From Zizania palustris (Eukaryota > Streptophyta > Magnoliopsida > Poales > Poaceae), in NCBI GenBank assembly GCA_019279435.1, contig JAAALK010000079.1, forward strand, positions 111,196,185 to 111,260,184: a stretch of DNA of 64,000 bases. The letters are read 5' to 3'. Below the pieces are notes generated by a model. That model had not been told where the DNA came from and searched no databases. It saw nothing but the letters and a program-made list of their open reading frames with translations. Below, piece after piece: positions 10,045-20,800 of this stretch (position 1 is its first letter; each line of letters begins with the position of its first letter). The position numbers and the translations under genes were made by a program.

Positions 10045-10560
10045 TTATTGTTTGGTCGCCTATGACTCTTTTACAGATGCTTTGAACCCGGAGGCCAGAA
10101 ATCTGTTCTTTTAAAATCCTTAGACTCTTCTACGGATCCTAACAAGCCAGAGCTTGGAATCCATAGGCTGGCCACCTTCGGCTCTTTTACAGATGCTTCG
10201 AACCCAGAGGCCGGAAATCTATTCTTTTAAAGTCCTTAGACTCTTCTATGGATCCCAACAAGCTGGAGCCTAGAATCTGTAGGCTGGCCACCTTCAACTC
10301 TTTTACAAATGTTTCAAACCTGGAGGCCAGAAATCTGTTCTTTTAAAGTCCTTAGACTCTTCTACGGATCCTAACAAGCCGGAGACTGGAATCTGTAGGC
10401 TGGCCACCTTCGGCTCTTTTACAGATGCTTCGAACCCGGAGGCTGAAAATCTGTTCTTTTAAAGTCCTTAGACTCTTCTACGGATCCTAACAAGCTGGAG
10501 CCTGGAATCCGTAGGCTGGACACCTTGGCTCTTTTACGGAATCCTTGAACCAATGGTTCG
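10045..10560. repeat. Tandem repeats of ~119 bp in G1b
   Basis: About four units contain, in order, TTTTACAGATGCTTCGAACC, a GGAGGCC-GAAATCTG block, CCTTAGACTCTTCTACGGAT, an AACAAGCCGGAG-type core and GGCTGGCCACCTTCGGCTC. Each unit looks like a dimer of a ~60 bp ancestor. The complement resembles the 60-bp units of G1 (23,474-23,975), with CTCCGGCTTGTTAGG matching CTCCGGCTGGTAGA, and it lies in the same place between integrase and the antisense gene. Confidence 0.88.
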
Positions 10561-10711
10561 AAGGCCGTTTGCTGGGTTCCTTGAAAGATGCTTACCTCCA
10601 CAAGCATCTCCGTTCCCCTGATGCGTCCACCAGGAGTAAGGATTATTTGAAGAGTAAGCATAATTCGAACCTCCATCTTTATTTAATTTAGAAAGGTACT
10701 TTTACAATTGA

Positions 10712-11870
10712 TTACAAGGAGTCCCTAAGCATAATAACGTTTAAGGTGCTCTGCATGCTATGCATATGCTTCAACTCTTCCCCTTCTAAATTAGCTAGTT
10801 TAAACGACTCGGGGCACCCTGAGCGTAGGATAATATATGGTCCTTCCCATTTATTTCCTAGCTTCCTCAGAGCAATTACACTTCGCAACACCAAATGACC
10901 TGGTTTAAGCTCGTTCACTTTTATCTTTGGGTCATACCATGCCTTCGTTTGGTCTTGGTACTCCATCAGATTGGCGACAGCTCGAAGCCTTGTTTCTTCT
11001 AACAAGTCTAGCGAAGTGTTTCTTTCATCGTCATTCCCAGGCTCCGTTACGCGGAGGGATCCACCTTTGAGCTCCGTAGGAGTCATGGCCTCATCTCCGA
11101 ATAGTAGCCTAAATGGGGTGAAGCCCGTGGACCTAGCTTGAGTGGTCCGAATGGACCATAAAATCTTTGGGAGCTCTTCAGTCCACAACCCCTTAGCTAA
11201 CCCAACCATCCTTCGGTTCAAACCACAGAGAATATTTCCATTAGCCTGCTCGATGGCTCCATTGGATTGGGGGTGACGAACAGCTGCAAAGCATAACTTG
11301 ATGCCCAAGCCTTCGCAAAACTCTCTAAAGGGCTCGACGTCAAATTGAGTATCGTTATCCACAGTTAACTCCCTTGGCACTCCAAACCTGCATATGATAT
11401 TCTGCCAAAAGAATTTTTGCACATTTCTTGAAATGATAGCAGTTAGGGGTTCAACTACGACCCATTTAGAAAAATATTCGATTGCTACCACTACAAACTG
11501 CAAGCTGCCTTTTGCCATTGGAAAAGGGCCGATGAGATCCATTTCCCATCGTGCCATTGGCCATACGGGGGCAATAACTTGAAGAGGTGTTGGTGGACGG
11601 CGGCTCCGTCTACCCATCCACTAGCACCCTTGGCAGGTTCGAACTGACTCTTCCTCATCTCTCACAATTGTTGTCCAATAGAGCCCCTATCAAAGTGTCT
11701 TTCCTGCTAGGGCATGGGGGGCTAGATGGCTGCCACATAAGCCTTCATGAATCTCCCATAGTATATCTTGGCATTCGGGTTGTGAGATGCACCAGAGTAG
11801 GGGAGAACAAACTCCAGCTTTGTACAATATTCCGTTGACAAGCTCATAATTTCGAGCTCTTACTTACAAC
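10712..11870 (-). pseudogene. G1b integrase
   Basis: A 301-codon frame (11,617-10,712) begins at MGRRSRRPPTPLQVIAPVWP and holds the integrase core. The first D lies in WEMDLIGPF, the second in LTVDNDTQF and the E in GAIEQANGN, so all three catalytic residues remain. The upstream HHCC zinc region (11,620-11,870) is broken. Its conserved CQ-W-M stretch reads C-stop-W-M (CAG to TAG), and other frame changes follow. The C-terminal GPY/F-like module (KWEGPYIILRSG) is present but the very end is divergent. The homologue in G1 is 21,872-23,290. Confidence 0.87.
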
Positions 11871-12320
11871 CTTCAGAAATCCAGACCTTCTGACAAGATT
11901 GCACTGTTTTGCAAAACATCCATTATCGGAGTCCGCCAATCGGCGACTGGGATGCAAAGGACTTCTGCGGAGGGTAGTTGATGCACAGTAGGCTTGATGA
12001 GTTCTTCGTAGAAAGCGCACTCCGGGACGTCCAATGCTCCGGCTGCAGCCTTCGCTAGAATGTCTGCAAGTTGATTATCTTTTTGGGGGATACTTCGAAC
12101 AGAAAATCCTTTAAACATTGCTTCGGTCTCGTGGATTTCTTCTAAATACTTTGCAAGATGCGGGTTCCTGGCTTGGAAGCTTTTGTTAACATGCCCTGCG
12201 ATGACTTGGGAATCTATTTTTATTATAATCCTTGCTGCTCCAAGTGCATTTGCCTTTCGGAGGCCTAGCAGGATCCCTTCGTACTCTGCGATATTGTTGG
12301 TGGTCTTAAAGTTGAGCCTC
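11871..12320 (-). pseudogene. G1b archaeal-type RNase H, C-terminal half
   Basis: The sequence NFKTTNNIAEYEGILLGLRK, then KIDSQVIAGHV and NQLADILAKAA shows the second, archaeal-type RNase H typical of the Tat lineage. The catalytic E (AEYEG), D (KIDSQ) and final D (LADIL) are visible. The N-terminal half with its YSDGA-like motif is at 30,645-30,892, separated by the E2 insertion. At the position where G1 has a stop (21,842), this copy has Q, so the G1 stop is a later mutation. Confidence 0.88.
12316..12320. repeat. Target site duplication of E2, left
   Basis: GCCTC precedes the E2 LTR start TGTAACACCC. The same GCCTC follows the E2 end at 30,640-30,644. The RNase H frame of G1b continues across the two sites, which proves one insertion. 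Confidence 0.92.
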
Positions 12321-12770
12321 TGTAACACCCCAAATTTTCAAAGAAATAAAGATATCAATTAAACTATTTTCCTGGGATTATTTGTTTTGGAAATACCTTT
12401 AATGACCTCCTTAATCTTTTTGAACTAGAAACTACATGTAATGACCAAACCAGAGGCTAGAAAATTTTGTGTATGATTCCAAGGCCAAAATATATTTTTG
12501 AGAATTTTTACAAATTTTTATCACCCTTGGAAGTAGCCCAAATATTTTAAACCAATTTCTATAATTATTTTTAATCAGAAAAGCATTTAAACAGTAACGG
12601 GCCCTCTCCCTCCCTTTCTCCCTCTCCCGGCCAGCCCAGCCCATTACCCCCGCAAGCCTTGGACAAACACCTGGACCCCACCCGTCAGAGACACCCTCTC
12701 TCAGCGCACGCTTGCCCGACACCCCGGCCCCACTTGTCGGCGACAACCAAACCCCTCGCGTTCGACCGCT
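12321..12770 (+). repeat. E2 5' LTR, truncated
   Basis: The first ~450 bp match the 3' LTR from 15,714. Around 12,770 (GACCGCT) the LTR sequence stops and protease/RT sequence begins, so the rest of the LTR, the primer site, gag and most of protease were deleted. An AT-rich segment of about 200 bp (roughly 12,411-12,608) is present here but missing from the 3' LTR. Confidence 0.88.
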
Positions 12771-15669
12771 AGCCCTTAAAGAAGTGCCCATAGTCAAGGA
12801 GTTCATGGATGTCTTCCCAGAGGACCTACCAGGAATGCCTCCCAAGCGGAACATCAAATTTAGAATCGAACTTGTCCCCGGGACCACTCCAATCTCCAAG
12901 CGCCCATACCGGATGGCCGCCAATGAACTAGCCGAAGTCAAGAGCAACATCGAAGACCTAGAGCAGAAAGGGTACATCTGACCGAGTACCTCACCCTGGG
13001 GTGCACCGGTCATCTTTGCCATGAAGAAGGACAAGACTAAAAGGATGTGCGTGGACTATAGAGCCCTAAACGACGTAACCGTCAAGAACAAGTACCCATT
13101 GCCTCAGATCGACGACCTGTTCGATCAACTAAAAGGATCCTTGGTGTTTTCCAAGATTGACCTCAAGTCAGGTTATCACCAATTGAGGATTAGAGAAGAT
13201 GACATACCCAAGACTGCCTTCACCTCCCGCTATGGACTCTATGAGTATACTGTGATGTCGTTCGGACTCACGAATGCCCCGGCCTTCTTCATGAACATGA
13301 TGAACAATGTATTCCTGGAGTTCTTGGATAAGTTCATCGTGGTATTCATCGATGATATCCTCGTTTACTCCAAAACCAAGGAAGAACATGAAACCCACCT
13401 CCGTCTGACCCTCTGAAAGCTAAGGGAATAACAATTGTACGCCAAATACAGCAAGTGCGAGTTTTGGTCGTCAGAGGTGAAGTTCCTCGGTCATGTCATA
13501 TCTGCCGAAGGAATAGCTGTGGACCCAACCACCGTGAAAGCAGTGACCAACTGGCTACAACCCACGAGCGTGACCGAGATCTGGAGTTTTCTAGGATTGG
13601 CCGGATATGACCGCCGGTTCATCGAGAACTTCTCGAAGATAGCCAAGCCTATGACCCAGCTATTGCAGAAGGAAGTAAAATTTGAATGGTCCCCAGATTG
13701 TGAAGAAAGCTTCCAAACCCTCAAGAAGAAGCTCATGTCAGCTCCTATTCTGACTCTACCGGACATCCAGAAAGACTTCCACGTCTACTGTGATGCCTCT
13801 CGTCAAGGATTGGGATGTGTCTTGATGCAAGATGGGAAGGTGATATCTTACGCCTCTCGAGAGCTGAGACCACATGAGCTGAACTACCCGACCCATGACC
13901 TGGAGTTAGCAGCCATGGTTCATGCCTTGAAGATATGGAGACATTACCTTGTGGGAAACTGGTGTGAGGTCTTCACCAACCAAAAGAGCCTCAAGTATAT
14001 ATTCACCCAACCGGACCTGAACCTCAGGCAAAGAAGATGGTCGGAACTGATCAAAGATTATGACTTGGGCATCCATTATCACCCAGGCAAGGCAAATGTG
14101 GTGGCAGACGCCCTTAGTCGAAAAGGGTACTGCAATGCCATCATGATATAGGACCAGGCCCCTTTGCTATACAAGGAGATGGAAAGGATGAATTTAGGGA
14201 TCACCACCCGAGCGTACCTCGCTGCTTTGGAATCTAGACCTGTCTTGATAGACCATATCTGAGAAAAGCAGAAGGAAGACCCGGACATCTTAGAAATTCA
14301 GCAGAACATGCGGAAGGGTAAAGCCTTCGGATTCTCCAAGGACGAGCACGGTACCATCTGGTTTGGAAACCGGATATTTGTGCCCGACAAGCCTGAGTTG
14401 AAGACCCTCATCCTCCATGAAGCCCACGATGCTCTATACTCCATACATCCCGGGAGTACAAAGATGTATCAAGATCTAAAGTAGAAATATTGGTGGGTCA
14501 GCATGAAGAGGGAAATAGCTGACTATGTGGCCAAGTGCAACACATACCGGCGAGTCAAGGCAGAGTACCAAAGACCTGCTGGACTATTACAACCTATCAA
14601 GGTCCCCGAATGGAAGTGGGAAGAGATAGGGATGGACTTCATCACGAGACTGCCCAGGACCCAAGCTGGTCATGATTCTATCTGGGTGATCGTCAACCGA
14701 CTCACTAAGGTGGCTCACTTCATCCCCGTCAAGACAACTTACACCGTCGTCAAGTTGGCCGAGTTATATATGACCCGGATCGTGTGCCTACACGGAGTTC
14801 CTAAGAAGATCGTATCTGACCGTGGGAGTCAGTTCACCTAAGTTTTGGAAGAACCTTCAAGTGGAACTCAGCACCCAGCTGAACTTTAGCACCGCCTATC
14901 ATCCTCAGACCGATGGTCAAACCGAAAGGGTTAACCAGATATTGGAGGATATGCTTAGAGCTCGCGCTCTAGACTTTGGCGGAATGTGGGACAAGAACTT
15001 GCCCTATGCGGAGTTCTCCTACAACAACAGCTATCAAGTTAGCCTACAGATGTCCCCGTTTGAAGCACTTTATGGGCTTAAGTGCAGAACGCCGTTGCTC
15101 TGGGATCAGACCGGAGAGTCGCAACTATTTGGGACAGATATATTGAGAGAGGCCAAAGAGAAGTCAAGATCATAAGGGACAATTTGAAGATAGCCCAGTC
15201 CCGACAGAAAAGCTACGCCGATAACCGACGAAGGGACCTAACCTTTGAGGAGGGTGATTATGTCTATCTCCGAGTCACTCCCCTCCATGTCACACAGAGG
15301 TTCAACATGAAAGGCAAGCTAGCACCCTGCTATGTCAGACCTTTTCAGATCCTCCGATCACAAGGAGAGGTGGCATATCAACTAGAACTGCCTCCATCCT
15401 TAGCAGGAGTTCATGATGTGTTCCACGTCTCTCAGCTGAAGAAGTGTCTTCGTGTGCCCACCGAATAGGCCGATCTCCAACAACTCAACGTTCAAGAGGA
15501 CTCGACCTACATCGAGAAACCCGTCAAGATCTTGGAAACCAAGGAAATGGTAAGTAGGAGCCGTGTGGTTCGCTTCTGTAAGGTTCAGTGGGACAACCAC
15601 CCCGTTGAAGAAGCCACATGGGAAAAAGAAGACGAGTAGAAAGCCCAATACCCCGAGCTATTCGAGTAG
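12771..15669 (+). pseudogene. E2 pol: RT, RNase H, integrase, chromodomain (decayed)
   Basis: Domain order is a protease-RT linker (EFMDVFPEDLPGMPPKR), RT (catalytic VVFIDDILVYS near 13,345), RNase H (VYCDASRQGLGCVLM), integrase and a chromodomain (NHPVEEATWEKEDE). In-frame stops lie at 12,979, 13,414, 13,428, 14,149, near 14,260 and 14,482, 15,466 and near 15,638. There is a frameshift near 14,837 at QFT. Several stops match CAA/CAG to TAA/TAG changes when compared with E3. In the integrase zinc domain a conserved Cys has become Tyr (CNTYRRVK versus CDTCRRVK in E3). The integrase DDE residues themselves remain, including E in GQTERVNQ. Confidence 0.9.
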
Positions 15670-15699
15670 CGTTCCAATCTCGAGGACGAGATTCTTTGT

Positions 15700-15710
15700 A
15701 AGGGGGATAG
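15700..15710 (+). promoter_or_regulatory. E2 polypurine tract
   Basis: AAGGGGGATAG lies just before the 3' LTR start at 15,714. The same tract in complement occurs next to the E3 LTR at 37,783 onward. It is the plus-strand primer. Confidence 0.85.
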
Positions 15711-15713
15711 GTT

Positions 15714-17336
15714 TGTAACACCCCAAATTTTCAAAGAAATAAAGATATCAATTAAACTATTTTCCTGGGATTATTTGTTTTGGAAATACCTTCAATGCCC
15801 TCCCTTTCTCCCTCTCCCGGCAGGCCCAGCCCATTACCCCCACGCGCCTCGGACTGACACCTGGACCCCACCCATCAGAGACACCCTCTCTCCGCGCACG
15901 CATGCCCGACACCCCGGCCCCACCTGTCGGCGCCAACTGAACCCCTCGCGTCCGACCGCTCGACCCCACCCATCAGCCTCTGAGCCCGATCGCTTGCGCC
16001 CGCTGGCATGTCGCCCTTGTTTGTCAGATCCTTCGTCCCCGCGAGATCCACCCCCAAATCTCCCCCCTCACCGGCCGATGCCTTAATGCTCCTCGGATCC
16101 GTTGCTCCCGACCCCCTCCCCTCAAATTGAGCCCGCCATTACAACCCCCGATCCACGGCGACCATTTCCCCTATTCAAATCCAACCGATTCGCGTCCAGG
16201 TTTGATGAATCAAGCGTAACCCGAGCTCACCGGCGTTTAAACGCGTTTACTCTCGGTCACCGTCAATTGCGCCCCCTCTACCCCCGCCGGTGGCCCTATT
16301 TAAACCCCCTGACCGTCCGCATTATACTCCTACGCCCAATCGCTGCGAGAATGAACAGAACACACACACTTCAGTTTTTAGCGCCACCCTGCCGTCCGCA
16401 CTACAGTCACCATTCGCCGTCGTCGGAGCCCCTCTCCGTCCTCGCCGACCGCACCTCCGTGACCGCAAGCGCCACCCCAACCTCGGCCACCCCTCTACAA
16501 ACGATGAACTCCGCCGGAACCCCATCGCCGACGAGGACCCGAACGCCTTCGCCGCCCTCTCTCATCGTCGGCCCCGCTCCGTCGACCCCAAGCCCCTCCG
16601 AAGGTATCCCCGTAGTCCCCTCCGTCCATTTTAGCCATTAGATATTACCGTCGTCGCTCGCCGTGGCCTCTGGCCTGCTCGCCGTCGAGTACCCGTGCCA
16701 TGTCAGATTCAATCCTGACCGTGCGATCTGGATCTAACGGTGGCGATTAAATCCCCTGTGCGGTTTAATCTACGCCATCGGATCTGAGCGAAGGGTTACG
16801 TTTTAATCTCGTGCGTTCCTTAATATTTAAAACCCACGTTTAATCGGGGCCGTCCATCGCATACTGGTTCGGCCTTTTAATCTCGCGCGTCCATTTTCAT
16901 TTAAACCTCCCGCCTCGCCCGTGGTCGCCCGATCGCTATCCAACGACGGATCTGGATCCGGCGCACGCGCACAGTGCGCGGGTTCACCGTGAGCCTAGCT
17001 CACCGTGGACCCGAGTCTGTTTTGGGATTTAATTTAAATTTCAAAAATGGTTTTAAACTTCTAAAATTCATATCTGGCGCATTTGAACTCCAAAAATTAT
17101 CATTTCAATTCCAGAAAATTTGTAGTTTTATTCTCTACATGTTAATGCAATAAAAATAGTATGTTTACTTTGAATATTTCATCCTTATTTAATAAAGTAT
17201 TCAAATGCCCATTAGGGTAAATTATAGATTTAATTATTTAAATTTCAGCAAAAATCTATATTTATTCATTTCCCTTTTAATATAATGAAACCACTAAGTT
17301 ATCTCTGAACCACATATTTTGAATTGGTTAGAAAAC
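15714..17336 (+). repeat. E2 3' LTR, first part
   Basis: It starts TGTAACACCCC. After an AT-rich start it becomes strongly CpG-rich (about 15,800-17,000), with a TATA-like TATTTAAA at 16,297-16,304 that marks the probable promoter. Open frames here, for example 16,102-16,641, follow from GC-rich sequence and have no family match that I can see. The LTR is interrupted by G1 after AAAAC (17,332-17,336) and resumes at 29,061. Confidence 0.88.
17332..17336. repeat. Target site duplication of G1, left
   Basis: AAAAC before the G1 start is repeated at 29,056-29,060 after its end. Confidence 0.93.
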
Positions 17337-17831
17337 TGTTGGGGGAAAATATCTCATCTTCGGGGTTATTGCCAAAGCAGCATGAAGACAGCCTACCAGT
17401 TCGAAGATTGTCCGAAGGCCATCTTCGAAGGTGCTTAGAGCCTGGTTCGAAGCCCGAAGGCAGGCATTGGTTCGAAGTATGTTTTCGAACCAAAGCCCTT
17501 CGGGATCTTTTCTGCCAGCTAAGATGGAAGACTTATTTTCTATTCTATTAGATTAGTCTTTTACCATTTTAGCCCTATTAAGGAAACCGAATAGTTTCCT
17601 TAATGTCGGTTGTAATAGAGGGGTAAATAGGTCTTTTCCTTAATGTTTGGGCCTATAAATACCCCCCATTTCACCCTGTAATAGGGACCGATTACAAGTG
17701 AATCAATATACACTTTCGAACTATTCTAAGCTATTATCCTTTCGGAGGCTTAGAACAGTTTGCTTCGCAAACACTTCGTTTGTTAGTTTCTTTTCTACAG
17801 AAACCTGTTAGCGTAATCTTTTACGCCAACA
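17337..17831 (+). repeat. G1 5' LTR
   Basis: It runs from TGTTGGGGGAAAATATC to TTTACGCCAACA. TATAAATA at 17,654-17,661 is the probable promoter. It is rich in TTCGAA and CCGAAGG motifs, as are the gag and tandem repeats. Confidence 0.95.
17654..17661 (+). promoter_or_regulatory. G1 LTR TATA box
   Basis: TATAAATA sits in the LTR with about 170 bp of downstream R/U5. The same box is at 28,878-28,885 in the 3' LTR. Confidence 0.7.
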
Positions 17832-17832
17832 G

Positions 17833-17850
17833 TTGGCGCCGTCCGTGGGG
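17833..17850 (+). promoter_or_regulatory. G1 primer binding site
   Basis: TTGGCGCCGTCCGTGGGG starts two bases after the LTR. It is of the TGGCGCCGT type used by Tat/Athila elements. I do not assign the tRNA. Confidence 0.75.
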
Positions 17851-17893
17851 AACCTAGTCCAAAAAACTTCGTTCTCTACCAACCTCTTGCATC

Positions 17894-20800
17894 ATGCCTC
17901 CTAAGCGGAGCGCACCTCGCAATCCCACTCGGAGGTCCTTTCGGATCTCCGGAGAGATACCCTTCGACACAGTCGAAGTCGGAGGGTCTTCGACTATCCC
18001 TCCACCTCTAACTCCGCAAGGGGCTTCTATCCCTCGAGGATACGAAACCTCTCCACCAACCCCTTCTACACTCCGACCGCCCGGAGCCACTCTGCCACCC
18101 TCCATTCCGATTCGAACTGATCATACCAGTTCTCAAGACCCGGAAGGTCCTTCCGGAGGAGATGAAGATAGCCTTGGAGACATGGCCACTCAAATGGCCA
18201 ATCTTCAAGCCGAGGTAGCGAGGTGGCGACAGGAGGCTGCGAACAGGCTTCGCCCTCAAGCCACCCCAGCTATCCCCGAGGTACACGAAGACGACGATCT
18301 TGATTATCCCGAAGCCCCGGAGAACGCTTCTTACGACAATGAATCTCCGTTGCATCCTGAGCTTCAGAAGGTTCGCTTCGATCCGAGGTTCAAAACTTCG
18401 AAGCTTTGCAAGTATGCCGGAGACGAAGATCCCAGTGAGTTTGCACGTTCTTATGCCCTAGCAATCGAGGCTAGTGGCGGAGACAGAGAAACTATGGCGA
18501 AGTGCTTCCCGTTAGCCCTTCAAGGAGTGGCGTTGAGATGGTTCTGGTCTTTAAAACCAGGATCAATCACGACATGGCTACAGTTGAAGAAGAAGTTCAT
18601 AAGTAACTTTCAGGGCACCTTCGTGCCCCCCATGTCGACAGGAAGCCTTTTCCAAGTGAAACAGCTCCCCGGAGAAACATTGAGGCAATACTTCAAGCGC
18701 TTCGCTCACACGAAGTCGCAAATTCGGGGGCTGTCCACATCCTCGGTGGTTGATGCGGCTCGGGAAGGCGTCAGTCATAAAGGCCTTCTGGATAAATTGC
18801 ATCGGAAGAGCATCACCACAGTATCACAGTTGATGTCGTACTTCGAAGAGTATTCGAAGTCGGAAGAAGGTTGGCTTCGGAGGACTACTGCTACTTCGAC
18901 AGTGTTGACGGAAGTTAAAGCAGAGGTGAAGACTCCGGTTCAGCCGCAAGAATCAGTCCCCGAAGTGCAACATGATAGAAGAAGAGGGCAAAAGCACCCT
19001 CGTTCTGAGGTCTTAAACATTGCACCCCCGCAGAAGTTTACGCCAAGAGCTCCACAGTCTGCGGGGAACAAGTCCAGTGGCTGGAGGCCGCCAAGAAAAA
19101 CGGCTGGCAAGGGCCAGACCCTTTTTTGCTGTATTCATGGAGAGAACCGAAGCCATGCAACTGACACCTGCAAGGCTATTCTTACCCTTCGGGGAGAATA
19201 CTTGGAGAGAACTTCGGGTCGAGGTAGTACCGACCGAAGTCCAGCAGCAGCAGTGCGCTCGGAGCCGGTCCAGGCTGTAGCGCGAATAGAAAATTTTGAT
19301 GCTGCAAGGCATCCTCCGGTGGCCAATGTTATGCCACCTCCGAAGCAAGAAGAAGGGCAAGATAGAGGGAAGAGAGTAGTTCTCCCTATCTCCGGAGGAG
19401 GTACCCTCGGAAGCATGTCCAAGAGACAGCGAAGAGAGTACGTTCGAGAAGTAGGCCACATTGGGACTTCGTCATCTGCAGCTGCAATGCCGGAGTGGTC
19501 TCATGTTCCAATATCTTTCTCTGCGGAGGATGCAGCTGGTATCAAGTTCCCGCATGCAGATCCATTGGTTATTACTGCTGATATTGCAGGGACTGAAGTC
19601 CGAAGGGTGCTAATTGACGGAGGTAGCTCGGCAGATATTATATTTGTGCAAGCCTTCGATCAGTTATGTATTTCCCGAAAGCATCTCCTTCCAGCGGCTC
19701 GTCCTCTGCAAGGCTTCGCAGGACCTCCGCTAGATGCACTTGGCCAGATAGGCCTGGAAGTAACCTTCGGAGAAGGTTTACTAGCCCGAACTGAGGAAGT
19801 TATCTTTGATGTAGTAGATGCCCCGTACGCTTATAATGTTATCTTTGGGCGAGGCATGTTGAATCAGTTCGGAGCTGTGGCGCATCACAATTACTTGTGC
19901 ATGAAGATGCCCACACAGTTAGGAGTTCTAACAATCTTCGGAGATCAAGCCATGGCTCGGAGGGCAGAATATGGTCATGGACCTCCTCTTGATCCGAGGC
20001 AAGTAAACAATGTCCAAGATAATGGAGAAATTTTTTCAGCTTCCTCCGAAGCTTCGAAGAAGTCATTTCCAAGACCAAGTCCCGAAGGAGAGATTGCAAC
20101 AAAGGTCATTGTCAAAGATGGTAAAGAATACACTTTTCAATTTGGTAAAGATTTACCTCCCGAAGTTGCAACTTCCTTGGAAAAGGTCGTAGAAGAAAAT
20201 TTGGATGTCTTCGCTTGGTCTGACGAAGATATCACCGGAGTCGATCGGGATATTATTGAGCACAGCTTGCTTGTAAACCCGAAGGCCCGGCCTGTTCGAC
20301 AAGGGCTCCGGAAGATGTCCGCAGAGAGAGCTGCTCTAGCTAAGGACGAAGTTGAGAAACTGTTGAAGGCTGGGATTATCAGAGAAGTGGCCCATACAGA
20401 GTGGTTAGCCAACCCAGTCTTCGTCAGGAAGAAATCCTCCGGAAAGTGGCGCATGTGCATTGATTTCACATCATTGAATAAAGCGTGCCCACGTGACCCC
20501 TACCCCATGCCCCGAATTGATCAACTAGTTGACTCCACTGCAGGTTCGGAGTTACTAAGCTTCCTCGACGCGTATTCCGGCTATCATCAAATATGGTTTA
20601 AGCGCGAAGATGAAATCAAGACGAGCTTTGTAACTCCTTCGGGAGTCTTCTGCTATGTAAGAATGCCTTTCGGCCTAAGAAATGCCGGGGCTACTTTTTC
20701 AAGATTAGTTGCTAAGGCTCTAGGTCATCAACTAGGTCGCAATGTGGAGGCCTATATGGATGATATTGTAATAAAGAGTGCTTTAAAGCACCAACATAGC

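Larger units (their letters stand above)
8790..12320 (-). mobile_element. Tat-lineage Gypsy element G1b, 3' part
   Basis: Minus-strand integrase and archaeal-type RNase H, a tandem repeat block and plus-strand antisense exons occur in the same order as in G1 (17,337-29,055). The element is cut at 12,320 by E2 and continues at 30,640. Its 3' LTR is not visible because of the gap. Many frameshifts and stops show that it is old. Confidence 0.9.

Noticed and set aside
16102..16641. Proline-rich frame in the E2 LTR as a captured gene
   Set aside because: GC-rich LTR leader sequence; the related E3 LTR does not keep an equivalent frame.
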